6,881 nt of DNA from Candidatus Kerfeldbacteria bacterium. GTDB lineage: Bacteria; Patescibacteriota; Patescibacteriia; SBBC01; CAIJZX01. Below, in pieces: positions 4,941 through 6,881 of the stretch. Under the pieces are notes generated by a model. The model searched no databases. It saw nothing but the letters and a program-made list of their open reading frames with translations, and was not told the DNA's origin. Each line of letters starts with the position of its first letter. The first letter of the stretch is position 1. The stretch spans positions 1 through 6,881 of the forward strand of contig JACRFO010000089.1 of NCBI GenBank assembly GCA_016217865.1, written 5' to 3'. A program made the position numbers and the translations under genes.

Positions 4941-6416
4941 ATGAATAAGTATTTCTACGTAACCGTTATATTTTTTGTTGGTGTCAGTGTTACGTTGTTA
5001 GAGCTCGCTTCGGCCAGATTAGTCGCGCCGTTTTTTGGTAGCACGATCTATGTCTGGGGAGCGGCGATCGGAACAATCCTAGCTGCGCTAGCCATTGGCT
5101 ACTGGTTAGGTGGGCGGTGGAGTGAACGGTTTGATGGCCGCAAACTCCTCGGGTCGATGCTATTCATCAGCAGCCTCACTGCTGCACTTGTCCCACTGAT
5201 CTATGAGCCGTTACTCCATTCGGCCATCTCGGATCAACTTGCTGGGGTACCGTTTTTCTTGATCGTGATGGGGAGCATGCTCCTCCTATTCTTCATTCCC
5301 GTGGCATGTCTCGGTGCGATGAGTCCTGTAGTACTACGCTTGGCGGTTACTTCATTGCATGAAACTGGACCAGTCAGCGGACTGTTGTCGGGTATGAATA
5401 CATTCGGATCGATCTGCGGAACATTCCTGGCTGCCTTCGTGACCGTTCCGGCTATCGGCGTGCGCTGGACTATATTACTGGCAGCCGGTTTGCTAGCCAC
5501 ACTTGGCCTGGTCGTTTGGCCGAAGCAACGATTGTGGGTTTTTTCGACGTTCTTGATCGTTGGATTGAGCATGGCGATGACATCAGTCACACCGTTCATT
5601 ACCCGTGCCGATCTTATTTGGAATAGAGAGTCGCCCTATCAGTTCGTCCAGGTCTTCTTGGAAGCTGGGCGTAAGTATCTAGTGATCGATGCGGCGCATG
5701 GTGCCCAGTCGGTCTACGACCCGGGGACGGCGGTGAACGGTACCTACGTTGATAGTTATGCGATGCTGCCATACCTGACGAGCCAAACAGACCGCCAGCG
5801 CCGGGTCTTGCTGGTTGGACTCGGCGGGGGCAGCACCTTCCGCCTGTTCCATGAGGTGCAAGGTGATACCTTCGACTTTGCCTTTACCGCGGTGGAATTG
5901 GATCCGGCGGTCACTGCCGCTGCCAAGGAAGAATTCGGTTTGAATCAACTTCCAGTACGCGTGATTCACGATGATGCCCGCCACTATCTCGCTACAACGG
6001 ACGAGCAGTACGACATCATCATCGTCGACGCGTACATCAATGAACTACAGATACCGCCGATGCTGGCGACGGTCGAGTTTTTTCAGGAAGTTCAGAGTCG
6101 TCTTCGCCCGGGAGGCCTGGCGGCCTTCAACATGGTGCGCCTAGCGGGGGAGCGGTATGGCCAAAAACTTCTACAAACGGCCGCATCGGTTTTCCCGCAC
6201 GTGGTCTCCGGCCCGGTTCAACCAGGTTCAGGAAACGAGTTCATCCTCCTCGGCGACGGTATTGATGTAACACGGGTTCGTCCGACTGGACATGCCGAGT
6301 TGGACCGGGAAGTCACGCAGACACTCGGCTTGCTCCACCCTGTAGCACGGACAGCCGATCCGGTTTTTACTGATGATCGCACCGATCTCGAGTTACGGCT
6401 CCGGCCGCGCGGTTGA
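4941..6416 (+). CDS. Fused membrane / spermidine-synthase-like protein
   Basis: 491 residues. The N-terminal half has about seven hydrophobic segments (roughly 5-28, 36-57, 71-90, 104-134, 148-172, 174-193 and 198-216). The C-terminal half, from about 230, is a Rossmann-type spermidine-synthase/methyltransferase fold: SPYQFVQV (231-238), the nucleotide-cofactor glycine loop VLLVGLGGGS (289-298), acidic AVELDP (317-322), DDARHYL (344-350) and YDIIIVDAY (357-365). This arrangement is the fused MFS/spermidine-synthase type; members are usually annotated by fold only. The glycine loop reads GGGST where true spermidine synthases have GGGDG, so aminopropyl transfer is uncertain and another SAM- or dcSAM-dependent reaction at the membrane is possible. 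ATG at 4941 has no SD; a weak TATAGA (4919-4924) could serve as -10, otherwise it is read through from the tRNA genes. Ends in TGA. Confidence 0.85.
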   Translation: MNKYFYVTVIFFVGVSVTLLELASARLVAPFFGSTIYVWGAAIGTILAALAIGYWLGGRWSERFDGRKLLGSMLFISSLTAALVPLIYEPLLHSAISDQLAGVPFFLIVMGSMLLLFFIPVACLGAMSPVVLRLAVTSLHETGPVSGLLSGMNTFGSICGTFLAAFVTVPAIGVRWTILLAAGLLATLGLVVWPKQRLWVFSTFLIVGLSMAMTSVTPFITRADLIWNRESPYQFVQVFLEAGRKYLVIDAAHGAQSVYDPGTAVNGTYVDSYAMLPYLTSQTDRQRRVLLVGLGGGSTFRLFHEVQGDTFDFAFTAVELDPAVTAAAKEEFGLNQLPVRVIHDDARHYLATTDEQYDIIIVDAYINELQIPPMLATVEFFQEVQSRLRPGGLAAFNMVRLAGERYGQKLLQTAASVFPHVVSGPVQPGSGNEFILLGDGIDVTRVRPTGHAELDREVTQTLGLLHPVARTADPVFTDDRTDLELRLRPRG

Positions 6417-6420
6417 GGAC

Positions 6421-6449
6421 TTGACGTATATACCCCCCAGGGGTATATT
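6421..6449 (+). promoter_or_regulatory. Sigma70-type promoter of the CsoR-like/thioredoxin operon
   Basis: TTGACG (6421-6426), a 17-base spacer, and TATATT (6444-6449). The predicted start is at about 6456-6458, at or within 2 bases of the ATG at 6458, so the transcript would be leaderless. The -35 begins 4 bases after the TGA of the upstream gene. Confidence 0.75.
6428..6448. promoter_or_regulatory. CsoR-type operator overlapping the -10
   Basis: A perfect 9-bp inverted repeat, ATATACCCC and GGGGTATAT, is separated by CCA. The A/T-flanked C-tract/G-tract form is the known operator type for CsoR/RcnR/FrmR-family regulators. It fills the promoter spacer and covers five of six -10 bases, so bound repressor would exclude polymerase. 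The adjacent regulator gene is the obvious ligand, implying autorepression. Confidence 0.78.
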
Positions 6450-6457
6450 GTGGATAT

Positions 6458-6709
6458 ATGCGCCGCGCCTCTCGGACAGTGACGGCCCGGATTCACCGCC
6501 TGGCTGGACAATTGAGTGCCATTGAAGCGATGCTCCAACACAAACGGAGCTGCGCTGACGTCCTCCACCAAATCAGTGCAGTTCGGGCTGGCCTGGAGCA
6601 AGTCGCGGTCATCGTCTTCCAAACCGAACTCCAGAAACTCGCCGCGAAGAAGAAATTGACGGAAGCTGAACTCGCAAAACTTTCCCAAGCCTTTAGCAAG
6701 ACCACCTAA
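6458..6709 (+). CDS. CsoR/FrmR-family (DUF156) transcriptional repressor with non-canonical ligand set
   Basis: 83 residues, the usual size for this all-helical tetrameric DNA-binding family. Family signatures are RIHRLAGQLSAIEAML (11-26), SCADVLHQISAVRAGLEQV (31-49) and the third-helix start VIVFQTELQKLA (51-62). Cys32 aligns with the first metal ligand of CsoR. The ligands expected 25 and 29 residues later (His and Cys in M. tuberculosis CsoR) are E57 and L61 here, and Cys32 is the only cysteine. Copper sensing in the classic way is therefore unlikely. Cys32 and nearby His13, His28 or His37 could still make a different metal, aldehyde or sulfur/redox sensor. ATG at 6458 has no SD and is probably leaderless. 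A CsoR-type operator overlaps its promoter, and a thioredoxin gene follows after 10 bases, so the two probably form one operon. Confidence 0.85.
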   Translation: MRRASRTVTARIHRLAGQLSAIEAMLQHKRSCADVLHQISAVRAGLEQVAVIVFQTELQKLAAKKKLTEAELAKLSQAFSKTT

Positions 6710-6719
6710 CACCACGCCC

Positions 6720-6881
6720 ATGAGCGAACTCGTCCTGAACGATCAGAACTTCGACCAAGAAGTCCTTCAAGAGAAATCAAAACCGGTCCTGGTCGACTTT
6801 TGGGCCGTGTGGTGTTACCCCTGCAAGATCCAAGCGCCGATCATCGACGAAATCGCTACGGAGTTGGGTGAGAAAGTAAAA
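6720..6881 (+). CDS. Thioredoxin, N-terminal part, atypical CYPC active site; 3' end outside window
   Basis: 54 codons are visible, starting MSELVLNDQNF and reading in frame to the window edge; a full thioredoxin is about 105-110 residues. VLVDFWAVWCYPCK (23-36) is the active-site strand and helix, and numbering coincides with E. coli thioredoxin: D26, W28, W31, C32, P34, C35, K36. Position 33 is Tyr instead of the near-universal Gly, giving CYPC, which may shift redox potential or partner choice. No signal peptide is seen, so it should be cytosolic and reduce protein disulfides or persulfides. It lies 10 bases after the CsoR-like gene with no SD, so it is probably translated by coupling or reinitiation and controlled by the same operator. 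Confidence 0.9.
   Translation, partial: MSELVLNDQNFDQEVLQEKSKPVLVDFWAVWCYPCKIQAPIIDEIATELGEKVK

Noticed and set aside
5234..5599. 121-codon minus-strand open frame
   Set aside because: Antisense to the membrane half of the spermidine-synthase-like gene, with no sign of a protein family.
6414..6416. TGA read as glycine (code 25)
   Set aside because: TGA here is followed directly by a promoter and operator, and the protein already ends at family length, so an ordinary stop fits best.
6218..6721. 167-codon minus-strand open frame
   Set aside because: It spans the end of one plus-strand gene, a promoter/operator and the whole CsoR-like gene; all three have strong independent support.

Overview
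This window looks like bacterial chromosome, most likely from a small-genome, uncultured lineage of the Candidate Phyla Radiation/Patescibacteria type. That placement is an inference. It rests on a large Thr/Ser-rich fibronectin-III/LysM surface protein, a fused membrane/spermidine-synthase-like protein, tRNAs with encoded CCA ends, and a general lack of Shine-Dalgarno sites. TAA, TAG and TGA all fit as ordinary stops, so there is no sign of the code-25 lineages that read TGA as glycine. Coding regions are of middling GC, while about 4295-4570 is clearly AT-rich.

Left part (1-4292, minus strand): a two-gene operon read leftward from a strong promoter at 4331-4359. The first gene encodes a 1174-residue membrane-anchored surface protein: cytoplasmic N-terminus, transmembrane helix, DNRLRE-like beta domain, several FN3/Ig-like modules and a C-terminal LysM. 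The second gene, 25 bases on and with its own strong ribosome-binding site, encodes a secreted five-bladed beta-propeller glycosidase-like protein (GH43/GH32 superfamily) that runs off the left edge. Together they suggest a cell-envelope carbohydrate-binding or carbohydrate-processing unit.

Centre (4293-4940): divergent promoters, a 50-residue single-helix membrane protein of unknown function, and three tRNA genes (Arg-CCT, Ala-GGC, Ala-CGC). Between the two tRNA-Ala genes lie three 16-bp sites. Two match the bacterial centromere consensus parS (TGTTNCACGTGNAACA) perfectly and the middle one is degenerate. Their starts are exactly 32 bp apart. This is the most notable signal in the window: it suggests a ParB loading cluster, and therefore that the region lies near the replication origin.

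Right part (4941-6881, plus strand): a fused membrane/spermidine-synthase-like protein, then a compact regulatory unit. That unit is a sigma70-type promoter whose spacer is filled by a CsoR-type operator, followed by an apparently leaderless CsoR/FrmR-family repressor gene and, 10 bases later, the start of a thioredoxin gene that runs off the right edge. The repressor keeps only one of the three canonical copper ligands, and the thioredoxin has an unusual CYPC active site. This may be a redox- or sulfur-responsive switch rather than a copper switch, which remains a hypothesis.
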